A stretch of 64,000 nt of DNA, from contig CM055100.1 of assembly GCA_029204225.1 (NCBI GenBank), positions 32,453,645 through 32,517,644 of the forward strand. The letters are read 5' to 3'. Below the pieces are notes generated by a model. The model was given only the letters and a program-made list of their open reading frames with translations, was not told the origin of the DNA and ran no database searches. Made by a program: the position numbers and the translations under genes. Origin of the DNA: Diphasiastrum complanatum. Its lineage: Eukaryota > Streptophyta > Lycopodiopsida > Lycopodiales > Lycopodiaceae. How positions within the stretch are numbered: the first letter of the stretch is position 1; each line of letters begins with the position of its first letter. This document shows, piece by piece, positions 35,441-46,338 of this stretch.

Positions 35441-37525
35441 TCTACTCTTCATAAGAGATAGATACTCAAGATCCATTGCTTGGATCCACTCCTCTTGTTT
35501 CCTTGCTTGATCTACACTTGTAGGCTCATCCAAAGAGGTTAGGAAAGCAAAATAATTTCCAGAAACTACTTGCTTACCCTTTTGATCATATGTGAGCCTT
35601 GAAGGTACTTGTCTTTCTCTTGATGTTCTCCTTGGCTTTTGACTTGATGAAGGTCCATCATCACCACCATCCAAAGTAGAATCCTTCTCATCAACATCAA
35701 GAATGTTAGATCCATCTACTTTACCATCAATCATGCTTGAAAACACCTCTGGAATGTTTCCCTCATAAAAAATGACATATTTACCAACAATCACTTTGTT
35801 AGTAGAAGGAATGTAAACCTTGTAGGCTTTACTCGCCTCACTATATCCAACAAAAATACATCTTCTTGAAGATGGATCCTCCTTGATCCTATCATCAAGA
35901 GTAATGTTGACATAGCATGTGCATCCAAAGGTTCTTAGAAAGTTGACACTCGGCCTCCTCTTGAATAGCATCTCAAAAGGTGTCCTTCCATCCAAAATAG
36001 CACTCGGCCACCTATTGCACAAGAAATTGGCACACAACAAAGCTTGATCCCAAAATGGTTTGTCAAGATTAGCACTTAACCTCATAGCTTTAGCACTTTC
36101 ACATAAAGTCCTATTCTTCCTTTCAGCCACTCCATTTTGTTGTGGAGTCCTTGATGTTGTATACTCCCTCTTGATCCCATGCTCATCACAAAAGGCCTTG
36201 AACTTGTTAGATATGTACTCACCACCATTGTCACCTCTCAAGCACTTGATCTTTGTGGAAAATTGGTTCTCCCTTGCATTCTTGAACTTGACAAAGACAT
36301 CATACACTTCATCCTTGCTCTTTAGTAGATAGATCCAACAAAATCTACTAAAATCATCAATGAATGTTACATACATCTTAGCTCCATTATTGCTAATTGT
36401 AGTAAATCCATGAATATCCGAATGTACAAGTTGAAAAGGCTTTGTAGATCTATAAATAGATCTAGTATAAGGTAGTCTATGTGACTTAGACAAAGCACAA
36501 GACTCACAAACATGCTTGTCATTACTTAAGGAACTTGGAAGACCAATCACAACCTTCTTCCTTGCCATTACCTCCAATGACTTAAAGTTGAGGTGTCCCA
36601 TCCTTTTGTGCCAAACCTCTTGAATAGAAATTTGCTCCCTTGCAACACATCCAACTTGGTTAGCAATAACACAAGCATCAAGTTTGAACAACTTCCCTTG
36701 CCTTTTACCTTTTCCAATCAAGACATCCTTCCTTTTGATCAAACAAGCATCTCCATCAAACTCCACCTTGAGGCCCTTACTTAGCATTTGACTCACACTA
36801 AGCAAATTCTTGGTAATAGATGTAATAAACAAGACATCCTCCAAATGAACATTCCTATTTGTAGAGAGAGAAATAGGAATTGTGCCAATCCTTTTGATTG
36901 CACACTCACCATCATTGGCCGTGTAGATCACCCTCTTGTCATCTCCATATGCCAACAAAGAAGTGAAGTACTCTTTGTAAAAGGTCATGTGTGAACTTGC
37001 TCCACTATCAATCCACGAAGGATCTAGATCTCCATCATTAGCAAGCATACATGAAGACATCACAAAAGCATCATCATTTTCATCTTGCACATCCAAACCA
37101 TCCTCATCAAGAGTAAGATTACCTTGCTTGTCTCCTTGATCTCTCTTCTTCTTGTAGCACTCACTTGCAAAGTGTCCTTTGATGCCACAATAGAAGCACT
37201 TGAGCTTTGATCTATCCTTTTTGCTACTTGAAGAAGCATCCACTTGATCTTGCCCTTTATACCACTTTCTTTTGGTTTTGCCCTTGAATTTGCCTTTTGT
37301 GAACATAGCATCCTCTTGAAGTGTCGATGTAGATCCACCTCTTGCTTGAAGCCTATATTCCTCATTGATCAAGATCTCTTGAAGATCCATCAAAATTGGC
37401 AAAGTCTTTTGAATAGCAATACTTTGAACAATGTTAGCATGAGCATCCAACAAGCCATTAACAATCACTTGAATAAGCTCTCCTTCCTTAATGCTTTCAT
37501 CTATGCAAGCTAACTCATCATTCAA
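35090..37525 (-). CDS. Copia E Gag-protease-integrase polyprotein, long open frame
   Basis: Open frame of 811 residues on the minus strand, the longest in the window. Order: gag middle, CCHC knuckle CFYCGIKGHFASEC (about residues 110-123), protease WIDSGASSHM (about 171-180), pre-integrase VWHKRMGHLNFKSL and CESCALSKSHR, and the integrase core with all three acidic residues (VHSDIHGF; CLRGDNGGEY; TPQQNGVAERKNRT). Then the C-terminal integrase part (FGCTCYVNITLDD, CIFVGYS), the linker, and about 110 residues of the replacement segment. Protease and integrase look intact. The gag start lies in a separate frame (37630-37917). So E may still supply integrase-like protein, but no RT. Confidence 0.9.
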   Translation of the reverse strand: MNDELACIDESIKEGELIQVIVNGLLDAHANIVQSIAIQKTLPILMDLQEILINEEYRLQARGGSTSTLQEDAMFTKGKFKGKTKRKWYKGQDQVDASSSSKKDRSKLKCFYCGIKGHFASECYKKKRDQGDKQGNLTLDEDGLDVQDENDDAFVMSSCMLANDGDLDPSWIDSGASSHMTFYKEYFTSLLAYGDDKRVIYTANDGECAIKRIGTIPISLSTNRNVHLEDVLFITSITKNLLSVSQMLSKGLKVEFDGDACLIKRKDVLIGKGKRQGKLFKLDACVIANQVGCVAREQISIQEVWHKRMGHLNFKSLEVMARKKVVIGLPSSLSNDKHVCESCALSKSHRLPYTRSIYRSTKPFQLVHSDIHGFTTISNNGAKMYVTFIDDFSRFCWIYLLKSKDEVYDVFVKFKNARENQFSTKIKCLRGDNGGEYISNKFKAFCDEHGIKREYTTSRTPQQNGVAERKNRTLCESAKAMRLSANLDKPFWDQALLCANFLCNRWPSAILDGRTPFEMLFKRRPSVNFLRTFGCTCYVNITLDDRIKEDPSSRRCIFVGYSEASKAYKVYIPSTNKVIVGKYVIFYEGNIPEVFSSMIDGKVDGSNILDVDEKDSTLDGGDDGPSSSQKPRRTSRERQVPSRLTYDQKGKQVVSGNYFAFLTSLDEPTSVDQARKQEEWIQAMDLEYLSLMKSRTSSGRSSCVHGAMQVDGCYLAVKSSNRSGKQSLFNDFDGQVEDQEVDLKALQLVKRKGDNLELVKSIKGEVIGKGVMDLFLQHIEESSKVKGAARKCRSSLLYLFYLMFDQFHVDV

Positions 37526-37917
37526 TGCTTCATTCTCAAAACAAAAGTACTTGGACTTTCTTCATTCTTTTGCAAACAAGAAAAGATTTGCCTTCTTAGA
37601 GTCAACACTCTAGAAGTAGACTTGGATTCCTAAAGCTTCTTCAATGAATTCCAAGCTTCCAAAGATGATGTGCACTTACCAACTTCCTTGAGAAGTTCAT
37701 TGGTAACATTCATCTTTATCATGTGTAGAGCCTTCTTGGCCCTCTTATCATACCTCACTTGATCTTGTTGTGTTGCTGATCTCTCCTCCAAACCTAAAAC
37801 AATATCCAAAACATCATTCATCTCAAGAAGTGACTCCATCCTCACTTTCCATAATGAATAGTTACTTGAGGTAAGCCTATCATTGGCTTCCAACATGACT
37901 CCAATTGATGTTGCCAT
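37526..37917 (-). pseudogene. Copia E gag N-terminus
   Basis: Starts MATSIGVMLEANDRLTSSNY, then SLWKVRMESLL, the UBN2-type gag start, and ends near 37630 with CTSSLEAWNSLKKL. About 100 bases out of frame separate it from the main polyprotein, so gag is broken by a frameshift or stop. Bases 37918-38503 are the untranslated leader. Confidence 0.88.
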
Positions 37918-38503
37918 GTAGCAATGACCTGATCTTCTCTTTCAACCTGCTTCAATGCACAAAGCACTCCTTTGAACAACAACAAATGCTTTCAAAAGAA
38001 ATCACCAAGATTTGAAACTATCTCACAAATTCTCTTCTAGCACTTATCCAAGCAAATCAACAAATAGAATCATGGAATCTTGATCAACCTATGATCTATC
38101 CTCAATCTTATGACTTTTGCCACTTCCTAAGATTGAAACACACTCAAATGAAGTCCAACAACCTCACTAACTAGAGATCCAATCAAAATTAGGTTTTTGA
38201 CAAAATCACAAAAAATTGACTATTCCAAATCTACATGCAAATGCTGAAAATTTGATATACAATCTATAAGCCACCACTTAGGCTGAACCAATGATCCAAA
38301 AATCGGCCAGATCCAGCATGTGAATTCAAAAAACAGAATTGAACAAGTATATTGACCTATTTAGTGTTTTGATCTACAAAAGATCCAATCTAGAAAAGCA
38401 AAAAATCCGATTTTGGTGTAGAATCCTCTCTAGCATGCTCTAGACTTGATATCTTCACCAAATCATTGATAGATCTGATTTCCTCCTTCATAACCTGAAA
38501 CAC

Positions 38504-38517
38504 AAGCTCTGATACCA
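38504..38517 (-). promoter_or_regulatory. Primer binding site of Copia E
   Basis: Minus-strand TGGTATCAGAGCTT lies directly against the LTR end; a standard initiator-Met tRNA primer site. Confidence 0.92.
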
Positions 38518-39167
38518 TGTGAAAGATTTCAGATCCTTAAGATCCAATCTACTTGAATGATCTTTGGTTAGAAAGAGAAATACACTACCAATTTCACCAA
38601 TGTAGAAAAATCAGCATCTACACACAATTTGAGATGCAAACACTAATAGAACTCGATCAAACTTGAATGAAATGATTATGTACTATTGTTGTCCGTACAA
38701 AACCAGCAAGCTACTGTATTTCACATGTATGGATCCAAAAATAGCAAATATAGATCATTCTACACATAGAATTGCAAGCAATCACCAAGATAGTGCACCA
38801 ATGGATAGTAGAACCCAAGAGAACCATGTATAAGCATGAAATGAAATAGAGAAGAGAGAAGATGACTCTCTCCACGAGTTACATCCTTTTATAGCAGGTC
38901 CAAACCCTATTTGGCCACTTGGCTTTCCCACCAAAATGCTAACCCTACCAATTTTGGGTCTAGATTCAATGTACCCAACTTATTCAAATTGAATCTACTC
39001 AAACTCGCATTCTATCTTTCCCACACTTTCAAAAAGTGTTTTTTCAAATGAAATTTAGACTAATGAACTTTGAAAAGTCAACCTCTAAGTCTAAAACAAG
39101 TTTTGGCCTCAATATGCCAAATATCGAAATTTTGCAAAATGTGATGAAACTAGTTGAATCTTTCACA
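38518..39167 (-). repeat. 5' LTR of Copia E
   Basis: 650 bp, same borders as the 3' LTR. On the minus strand it holds the promoter of the element. Confidence 0.93.
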
Positions 39168-39394
39168 TCTGATCGGTCAAAAAAAATGTCACTTGGGTCA
39201 CTTCTTTCAAAGAAAATGCCCAAGTTGACTCTTTTGTTGCTTTCCTCCGGCTTGATAGGTTGCTCAGCAGCTCGTGTAGGACCTAGAGAGGAGTCTTGTG
39301 CTGTAGTGTGAAGGAAAATATCAAGCAAGCATACACACAAGCACGTTAGTAAAAAAGAAAACAAGTAAGCTATGTAGAAAAAAATACTTAGAAA

Positions 39395-39410
39395 GCGGCA
39401 ACGGCGCCAA
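39395..39410 (-). promoter_or_regulatory. Primer binding site of Gypsy D (Asp tRNA type)
   Basis: On the minus strand TTGGCGCCGTTGCCGC directly follows the LTR end. It matches the plant Tat/Athila primer pattern, so D is of the same broad group as C. The leader of D runs left from here to 39173 and resumes at 33132 beyond Copia E. Confidence 0.85.
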
Positions 39411-40036
39411 TGTTGGAAGTATTTCTAGTTCACTACGATGGCTAGGTCTAAGGAAGAGATTCATGCGTAGTATAGTGGTTGACCGGTCGTCCACCTTGTA
39501 AGTTCTACAAAGCTTACCAACTGTGAAATAGAAACATAAATGAAAAAGGAGAAAAAACGCTTCCCAAATAGTGCTCGAAATGGAAACTAATTAAGGTGTG
39601 GCTAAGGCAGTACCCAACTAGCCACTACTTTGGAAAATAAATGAATTGCTAAGGCGGTAGCCAACTAGCAAGGATCAACAATAAACTAAGTTTGCTAAAG
39701 CTTCCCAACTAGCAAACCGTAAAACTAATTCTAACTCCCAAAGGGAAACATATCCATGAATCTACTATTGGTGTTGAAGATGTCAGCCAACAACCTCATA
39801 CAGAAGAGATAAGATTGCGCCTAGTGAAGAATTAACAATACAAGCATGCCATAATAAATCCAACTTAAGTTTCTAAGTTTAAGTTCTCTAATTTAAGTTT
39901 TCTAACTTAGTTTAGAATTTAATTAAGTTTCTACCCATCCCATGGTAGAAGTTTATTGACAAATACTCATACGTGGACTTACAAAACACATGCCACAGAG
40001 TTTTTTTTTTTTTTACTGTGTTAGCACAGTTGCTAA
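39411..40036 (-). repeat. 5' LTR of Gypsy D
   Basis: Starts TGTTGGAAGTATTTC on the plus strand. It shares long stretches with the LTR of Gypsy F at 45471 (CTAGGTCTAA, GCGTAGTATAGTGGT, CCACCTT, CCCAACTAGC, AAGTTCTCTAA) but is about 240 bases shorter. The outer end near 40026-40040 is unclear, because Copia gag sequence follows without a clean TG-CA border. Confidence 0.75.
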
Positions 40037-40900
40037 CTCCTAGAGCATTAAGGATGAATTGCACAAGCTCTCCATCGTGAATCTTCTCTCCAATGGAAGC
40101 CAACTCCCTATTTAGAGATGTGATTCTAAGCACATTGTCTTGTGCACTCTCCTCACTTCTTCTCATGCTTTGCAAGATTTGGTTTCTAAGCATGAGGGCT
40201 CTAGAAGTGTTCCTTGATTCATAAATTGATTTCAAAGAATCCCAAGTCTCTTTAGCACTAGTACAAGATGATACTTCACTCAAAAGATCATTACTTACAT
40301 TCATTTTCACACAATGAAGTGCTAGTCTAGATCTTTTCTTGTATATAATCATTAGAGGAGTTTGAGCTCCAAAAAGACCCTTTAAGAATTCATGCAAGAT
40401 GTAGTTTATATTAATAAAATATTATAACACTAATACTTTTGACTTGCCATAACTTTTTAATCATAGCTCAAAAGTATGTCATCTAACATATCATTGAAAG
40501 CCCTTGTCAAGCGCTTTCCAATGCACCAAACTCCGCTAAATTTGGACTTACCACTAAAAAGTTATGCCATTTTTAGTGTGGAATCAAAATGTGGACTCAA
40601 AAAATTACGTTACGTAGATTTCAAATTTGAGTGTTTTGATTTGTCCATGTGTAAGAAAAAATTGAGAAAAAATATAAAAAGAATCTTTACAAAGGGTCTT
40701 TTCCTCTAATGAAACTCTTGTGCACCTAGAGGTTCATCTTCGTCTTCAATCAAGAATTCATAAAGTTCTTGGAGCACCATTAGTGACTCCATCCTAACCT
40801 TCCAAATAGCATAATTTGTAGAATTCGATCTCTCACTAGCTTCTAGAAGGTAAGCTCCAATAGATCTCATCTTACTAGTGATTTCTACAAACAAGAAAAT
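40037..40900 (-). pseudogene. Copia I gag fragment
   Basis: Minus-strand gag. The N-terminal piece (40706-40894) has NSTNYAIWKVRMESLMVLQE. The second piece (40037-40397) has LALHCVKMNVSNDLL, CTSAKETWDSLKSIYESRN and SIGEKIHDGELVQFILNALG. It ends where the Gypsy D LTR begins, so D inserted into it. A 300-base stretch (about 40395-40700) separates the two pieces. The words EFLKGLFGAQ and EPLGAQEF on either side suggest an insertion with a little duplication. No pol remains. Confidence 0.8.
40395..40700. other. Insert inside Copia I gag
   Basis: AT-rich 300 bases with internal echoes such as CCATAACTTTTTAATC, AAAGTTATGCCATTTTTAG and GCTCAAAAGTATG. Not identified; it could be part of another LTR element. 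Confidence 0.4.
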
Positions 40901-42650
40901 GATTTGATTGACTCTATAAACTCACAAAGGTCTATTTTGTAGTGTTTCACTCAAATTAGGTTTCTAATCCAACAAACAGACTTATAATCTCAGTTCTAGC
41001 ACTCCCTCACAAAGATGGAATGAAGATTAGATGATGTGAACTCTACTTACAATCAACTCTTGCCAATCTTGGCTATTTTTGGACAAAAAAGTGACTCAAT
41101 CTCTCTCACTCTTCTTGATGTACTTTCAAAACCTGTAAATCACTTAAAAAGGTCTTGATTTTAGCCTAGATTAATTAGATCTCATGAATCAAATTTTAAT
41201 CTAATTAATGGCACTCAAACTTGGTAACTTTTCCTAAGATTAGCACCAAAATTCTCATCAAGAACTCACAAATTGAGTTTTTATGAATATCATGCAATAA
41301 ATGTAGGTTCAGAGGTGTTGAGCATCCATTATCAGTAGAATCGAGATCAGGTTGTAGATGTACTAATTGACAAGTGGGTACATCTCCATTGCATTACCAC
41401 TATACTGCAAATCATAGAAGCTAGAGGTAGGTAGACCCTGTCAGTTGGCGGCTGGCTGGAACCTGTCAATCAGAGAATAAGTGCTAGTCATCAGAGGAAA
41501 ATAGCAAACAAGTTTGTCTATAAAAGAGACATGAGACTAATAATGATTGATGCAATAAATTGATGTAGCGCACTTTGATGCAACACATTTGCTCAGTTCA
41601 AGATAGAGAGAGTAAGCGTAAAGCTACAATATATGATCTTCGCGTAGCATTGTAAATCAAAGTTAGTTTTTAGGACACACAATTATCATCGCTATTGTCT
41701 AGTGCTCACTATTTTCAGCTGATTTGTACATGCTACATTCTGGATACAATCTTAGTGTCTTATTGCATTTAGAATCATGTCACAAAATGACTTCAAGATT
41801 TATGTCAGTATCATGTTCAAGATTTATATTCAGAATCATGTCAGCAACGAATTTAGAATCATGTCAGCAACGAATTTAGAATCATGTCAGCAATGAATTC
41901 AAAATCATGTCAGTAGAGTTCAAGATTTATTCTGGGCTTAAATGTGATAGGTGTAGGACATGGCACCGGGTTTTGAGAATCTATGAGTAAATCATTTGCG
42001 AGTTTTGCGAGTTTCATTCTACCTATGGTTCATTGATTATGTAGCACGCATGCCAGCAATATTAACTGCATTCTATCTCTATTTACAAGAAGATAGTGAC
42101 TAAATACAAAAAATTCAATGGATTTTAACGTGAACAAACACATTGCTTGTGAGGACCTCAATGTGAGACAACTTTGGAAGTGACATTGGTTGTCTCCACT
42201 CTATACTACTAATAATCTTCTCAATGTCTCTTGATAGGTGTCATGACAATCTCTAGCACATCTTTCTTCTATGGTATTGTGTTTTTTTTCTTCTTTTTTT
42301 TGGTCATGTATTAAAATTACCTTTTCATATTCTAATACCACAAAAGTCTTGGATGCCATAGCATGAGCCACTATATCATGTGAATCACTCACAATCATTG
42401 AACTTTCTCATGTAACACAAATTGTATGGTCTATGTAATAAAGCAAGTACCAAACTATGTAGTCTATATGGCAATTCAGGTATCAAACCATCATTGTCAT
42501 AAACAATATCCACTTTTAAGATATTAAATTGTAATTTTGTGAATACATTACTAGGTTGATAGGTTCAAATTATAAGATAGAAAAGTTAATTTGACACAAA
42601 ATTTTTGAGTTAAAAACATTATTTTAGAATATTTTTTGCAGTCTCCACAT
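40901..42650. other. Copia I leader and unassigned stretch
   Basis: Bases up to about 41320 are probably the untranslated leader of Copia I. Beyond that no primer site, LTR or gene is recognised, apart from a short tandem repeat at 41765-41925. Confidence 0.4.
41765..41925. repeat. Tandem repeat of about 23 bp (AGAATCATGTCAGCAACGAA type)
   Basis: Three near-identical units at 41831-41900 (AATCATGTCAGCAA-GAATT) are flanked by degraded copies joined by TCAAGATTTAT. Non-coding. Confidence 0.8.
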
Positions 42651-42651
42651 A

Positions 42652-42890
42652 TAGCACATCGATGTGCCTAGTGAAATAGTTAGAATTTTTTTTTATATAG
42701 CCTTGAAAGATAGCACACCGATGTGCTAAGTGAAAACAACATTTTTTTTTTGTTGAATCACATGGCACGTCAACGTGCTACATGATTTAAACAGAAAAAA
42801 AAAAAACAAAAAAAATTCTGAATCACCTAGCATGTCGGCATGCCAAGTGATTCAGCCAGTTTTTTTTTTTAGCATGCTGGTGTATTATAT
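42652..42890. repeat. Tandem array of short degenerate palindromes
   Basis: Five units, each with a 12-16 base palindrome-like core, start at about 42653, 42712, 42764, 42829 and 42870: GCACATCGATGTGC, GCACACCGATGTGC, GGCACGTCAACGTGCT, AGCATGTCGGCATGCC, AGCATGCTGGTGTA. Cores are followed by GTGAAA or GTGATT-like text and then a run of 9-13 T or A. The first is a perfect palindrome; the others keep paired ends. Confidence 0.8.
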
Positions 42891-42909
42891 TTGGAGGCTA
42901 ATTATTTTT

Positions 42910-43795
42910 TTTTATTCAGAAGCCATCCCCACCGAGGCCTTCAGAAGCAATCCCGACCAAAGCATTTCAGTCAGATATTGATCGAAGCATTTCAGTTAGA
43001 TCTCAACCGAAGGCTTTCAATCACATATCGACCGAAGCATTTCAATCAGATCTCGATCGAAGCATTTCAGTTAGATCTCGACCAAAGCATTTTAGTCAGA
43101 TCTCGACTGAAGCAATTCAGTCAGATCTCAACCGAAGCATTTCAGTTAGATCTCGACCCGAGGCCTTCAGAAGCCATATCAATTAACGACTTCAGAAGCC
43201 ATCCCCACCGAGGTCTTTGGAAGCAATCTTGACCGAGGCATTCTTTTGAAATCTCAACCATGCCCTCTCTGAGAAATCTCTCCCGCGCCTCATCTCAACC
43301 AAGCCAGAAAATGTTCAAATCTCGACCGGAGCATTCTCTTCAGATCTCGCCTGCGTCCGCACTTCAAATCTCGACCGCGTCCAAATGATCAATTCTCGAC
43401 CTCGGCATTGGCTCAGATCTCGACCGTGCCCAAATGATCAAATCTCGACCGAGCAGTCTCCTTCAGATCTCAGCCGCGCCACCCCACCATGCCATCTCGA
43501 CCGCGTCTTGGCTTTTTTTGAGCTTTTTTCGTTTTCTTCGTTTTTTTTCTCATTCTCTTCAAATCTCGACCGAGCCTTACCTCCATCAGCACTCGCCCAA
43601 CTCCTCCATCACCATTCCAATAGAGCCTTACCTCCATCAGATCTCGACCAAAGCCCTTCGTTACCATTTCGACCGAAGCCCTTCATTATCATCTTGACCG
43701 AAGCACTTCATTATCATCTCGACTGACACCCTCCGTTCTCATCTTGACCGATGCATTCTGTTCCCATCTCGACCAGGTCCGCCAATTTAAAATCT
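42910..43795. repeat. 25-bp tandem repeat array (ATCTCGACCGAAGCATTTCA type)
   Basis: Units of about 25 bases repeat at least ten times in 42945-43165, then decay with the core ATCTCGACC still recurring about every 25-60 bases to 43795. Because 25 is not a multiple of 3, all frames read as repeats, producing a 113-codon frame (42891-43232) that I take as a by-product. It runs straight into the gag of Copia H. Confidence 0.85.
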
Positions 43796-45470
43796 CGAAC
43801 ATTCAATTACTACTTTTGGAAATTTAAGATGAAGGCCCTACTATAATCGCCAATGAGTTGTGGGATGTTATCTTAGGCACAGAAGTGAAGCTTGAAGAAA
43901 ATTCTTCACTCTCAAGATGTCGAATGGCGATTCACTTCATAATCACATTAACTAGTTCAAAAATCTCTTGCAACAGATGGCAATAGATCTCCAATATCTA
44001 TGGACCTTTCGATGTGCTATCTGTAGGAGGATCAAGATATTACATCACCTTCAACGATGATTTCAGTAAGTTTGTCGTCGTCTACTTCATCCGCAACAAG
44101 TCTGAAGCTCGACAAGTATACATAGTATGTAAACTGGGTTGAGAAGTGGACAAAGAAGAAAGTCAAGCAGATCAGATATCTCCAACTGTTTTGCTAATTT
44201 TTGCAGCAGCAAAGGCATCCTTCACAGGAGGACTGTAGCCTACACACCACAACATAATGGTGTAGATGAGAGAAATAACAAAACTCTCATGGAAGCAGTA
44301 AAATGCATGATGGCCTATTCTAAGGCATCAAGATCACTATGGGCTGAAGCAGTAGTTGCAGCCACCTACCTGCAGCATAGGACAAGCAAATCAGGCATTC
44401 CTCATACTAACCCACATGAGGTATGATGGAGAAACAAGCCGAATCTCGCTCATGTCATGCACACATTCCAAACAAGATCTGCAAGAACTTTTGGATGAGA
44501 AAGTCAAGATAGGGTACCTTGTAGAATATGACATTCATTCATCATACTATAGGATCTATATGCCGTCAGATTTAATAAAGCAAGAACAATAGCTAATGAA
44601 AATCTAGTTAGCTACGAAGTTCTTGGCAAACAATACTACGACCTGCTAACATCGATAGAGGGAGCAAACCCTGAGCATTTAGATGAAGATGTCAAATTCC
44701 ATATGAGCTGAATGATAGTTCAGACGACGAGCAGTCCGACATGCAGGGCGCTGTACCCAGGACACTTGGTACACACAACAATTCTGCACTTGACAAAGGA
44801 AAAACAATCAACAAAGGTAAGATACTCGACAAATGAGAGCCATCAAAGTGCCTGCACAATCCCCAAGGAGATCCACAAGAGAAAGAAGAGCACCATTCAG
44901 ATTTGTGCTTGACAGCTCAGTTTCTACAATAGAAGAGTTTTGTGGATTCGATGGTGAACCACAAATTTATGAAAAAGCTATTGACAATCCCGACAAAAAA
45001 AATGGATAAAAGCAATGGAGGAAGAAATGCACTCCATGCAAGTAAACAAGTTTTGGATGCTTAAACCGGTACCAGCTGACAGAAAGACTGTCAAATGCAA
45101 AGATGGCAATGTACAAAGCCAGGCTAGTTGCAAAGAGTTTTTCGCAGAAGTATGACATCGACTATACTGAAATATTTTCTCCTGTTGTGAAGCACACATC
45201 TATACACATATTGTTTGCATATACAATAGCCTATGATTTGAAGATCTATATCGTGGATGAGAAAACAACATTCCTACATGGGGAGCTGAAGGAAGAGGTC
45301 TACATGGACCAGCCATCAGGTTTTACCTGCAAGTCATTTGTTCACTATGCTTGCAAAATGCACAGAAGCATCTACGGACTGAAACCGTCTGCCAGGCAAT
45401 GGTACAAGAAGAAGGATCAAGCACTCATATCCTTAGGCTTCCAGTCTTTAATGGCTGATTATAACGTCTA
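43796..45470 (+). mobile_element. Copia H, decayed, cut by Gypsy F
   Basis: Plus-strand pieces in Copia order. The gag start is at 43808-43860 (NYYFWKFKMKALL, then a stop). Integrase is at 43988-44112 (YYITFNDDFSKFVVVYFIRN) and 44160-44426 (TPQHNGVDERNNKTLMEAV; catalytic Glu region read as DERN). Linker fragments follow, then RT at 45010-45470. Large deletions lie between gag and integrase, and stops are frequent. No LTRs were found. The right edge is exact: RT stops at 45470, where the LTR of Gypsy F begins. Confidence 0.82.
45010..45470 (+). pseudogene. Copia H reverse transcriptase, N-terminal half
   Basis: After the RT entry (WIKAMEEEMHSMQVNKFW) and a frameshift, the frame at 45103 reads YKARLVAKSFSQKYDIDYTE, FSPVVKHTSI, VDEKTTFLHGELKEEVYMDQ and GLKPSARQWY. 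This is the finger and palm region of Copia RT. The first catalytic Asp position reads VDEKTTFLHG (VDVKTAFLHG is usual, so Asp is kept). It ends at MADYNVYV, before the YVDD box, because the Gypsy F LTR interrupts it. Confidence 0.9.
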
Positions 45471-46338
45471 TGTTGGAAGTAAGTCTACTTTCTACGGTGG
45501 CTAGGTCTAAAGAGGGTTTTGTGCGTAGTATAGTGGTAGACCGGTCATCCACCTTCTAAGTTCTACAATGCTTAACTACTGTGAAATAAAAACATAAGTG
45601 AAAAGGGAGCACCAAGGCTTCCCATCAAAATGGAAACTAAAAAAGGTGTGGCTAAGGCGGTACCCAACTAGCCACTACTATAAATGAACTTGCTAAGGCG
45701 GTACCCAACTAGCAAGGATCAACAATAAACTAGGTTTGCTAAGGCTTCCCAACTAGCAAACTGTAAAACTAATACTAACTCCCAAAGTGAAATGGAAATA
45801 TAAATTGCGGCTAAACTAAGCATAAAGCAATTAAAAACATGCCACAATAAAAACCAATGAAAGGAGACAAGAGGAGGCTCGAGCACCTTCCCTCAAGCTA
45901 TGCACCTTCCAATGGGAACACAATGAAATCGCAAGATAATATCATAAAGCAATTTGCCATAATCTCAAGGTGTTATTTTACAAGGGAAATGCCTCTCTCT
46001 TATAGCAAGAAGGGCCTTCCATAAGCTTCTACTAACTTATGGGATTAATTTCTAAAACTTGCAATTCTAAGACTTCTAAACTTCTAAACTTCTAACTTAT
46101 AAAGCCTAAGACTCTCAACTTATAACTCAAGATAACTTAAAATCTTTTATTTTCTAAGCTTAACTTTCTAAGTTTAAGTTCTCTAAGTTAAGTTTTCTAA
46201 CTTAGAAGTTTAGAATGTAATTAAGTTTCTACCCATGGACTTATAACACACATGCCATAGTAGGAGTTTATTAACAAGTACTCACAGTGGATTTACAATA
46301 TACATGCCACGGTGTTTTATTTTACTTTGTTGCTAACA
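45471..46338 (-). repeat. 3' LTR of Gypsy F
   Basis: 868 bp, TGTTGGAAGTAAGTC to TTGCTAACA on the plus strand, with the purine tract directly outside. It contains small repeats of GCTAAGGC-CCCAACTAGC (45650-45760) and CTTCTAAACTTCTAA (46070-46200). Confidence 0.85.

Larger units (their letters stand above)
33138..39167 (-). mobile_element. Copia E, complete 6,030-bp structure, RT replaced, minus strand
   Basis: Two LTRs of 650 bp (33138-33787 and 38518-39167) in the same direction, target duplication TCTGA (33133-33137 and 39168-39172), an initiator-Met primer site (minus strand TGGTATCAGAGCTT, 38504-38517) and a purine tract (minus AAGAGGGAG, 33788-33796). Inside, on the minus strand: gag, protease, integrase, a replacement segment in place of RT, and RNase H. 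It sits in the leader of Gypsy D. The LTRs differ by about 20 substitutions by eye, mostly transitions, so it is older than Copia A. Copia elements of this type normally carry RT between integrase and RNase H; here it is gone. Confidence 0.95.

Noticed and set aside
42891-43232. Open frame of 113 residues with internal protein repeats
   Set aside because: It is a by-product of the 25-bp tandem array, which reads open in more than one frame.
42652-43795. CRISPR-like or CRISPR array reading of the repeat cluster
   Set aside because: Repeats are degenerate and directly adjoining, without unique spacers, and the DNA is a plant nuclear genome.
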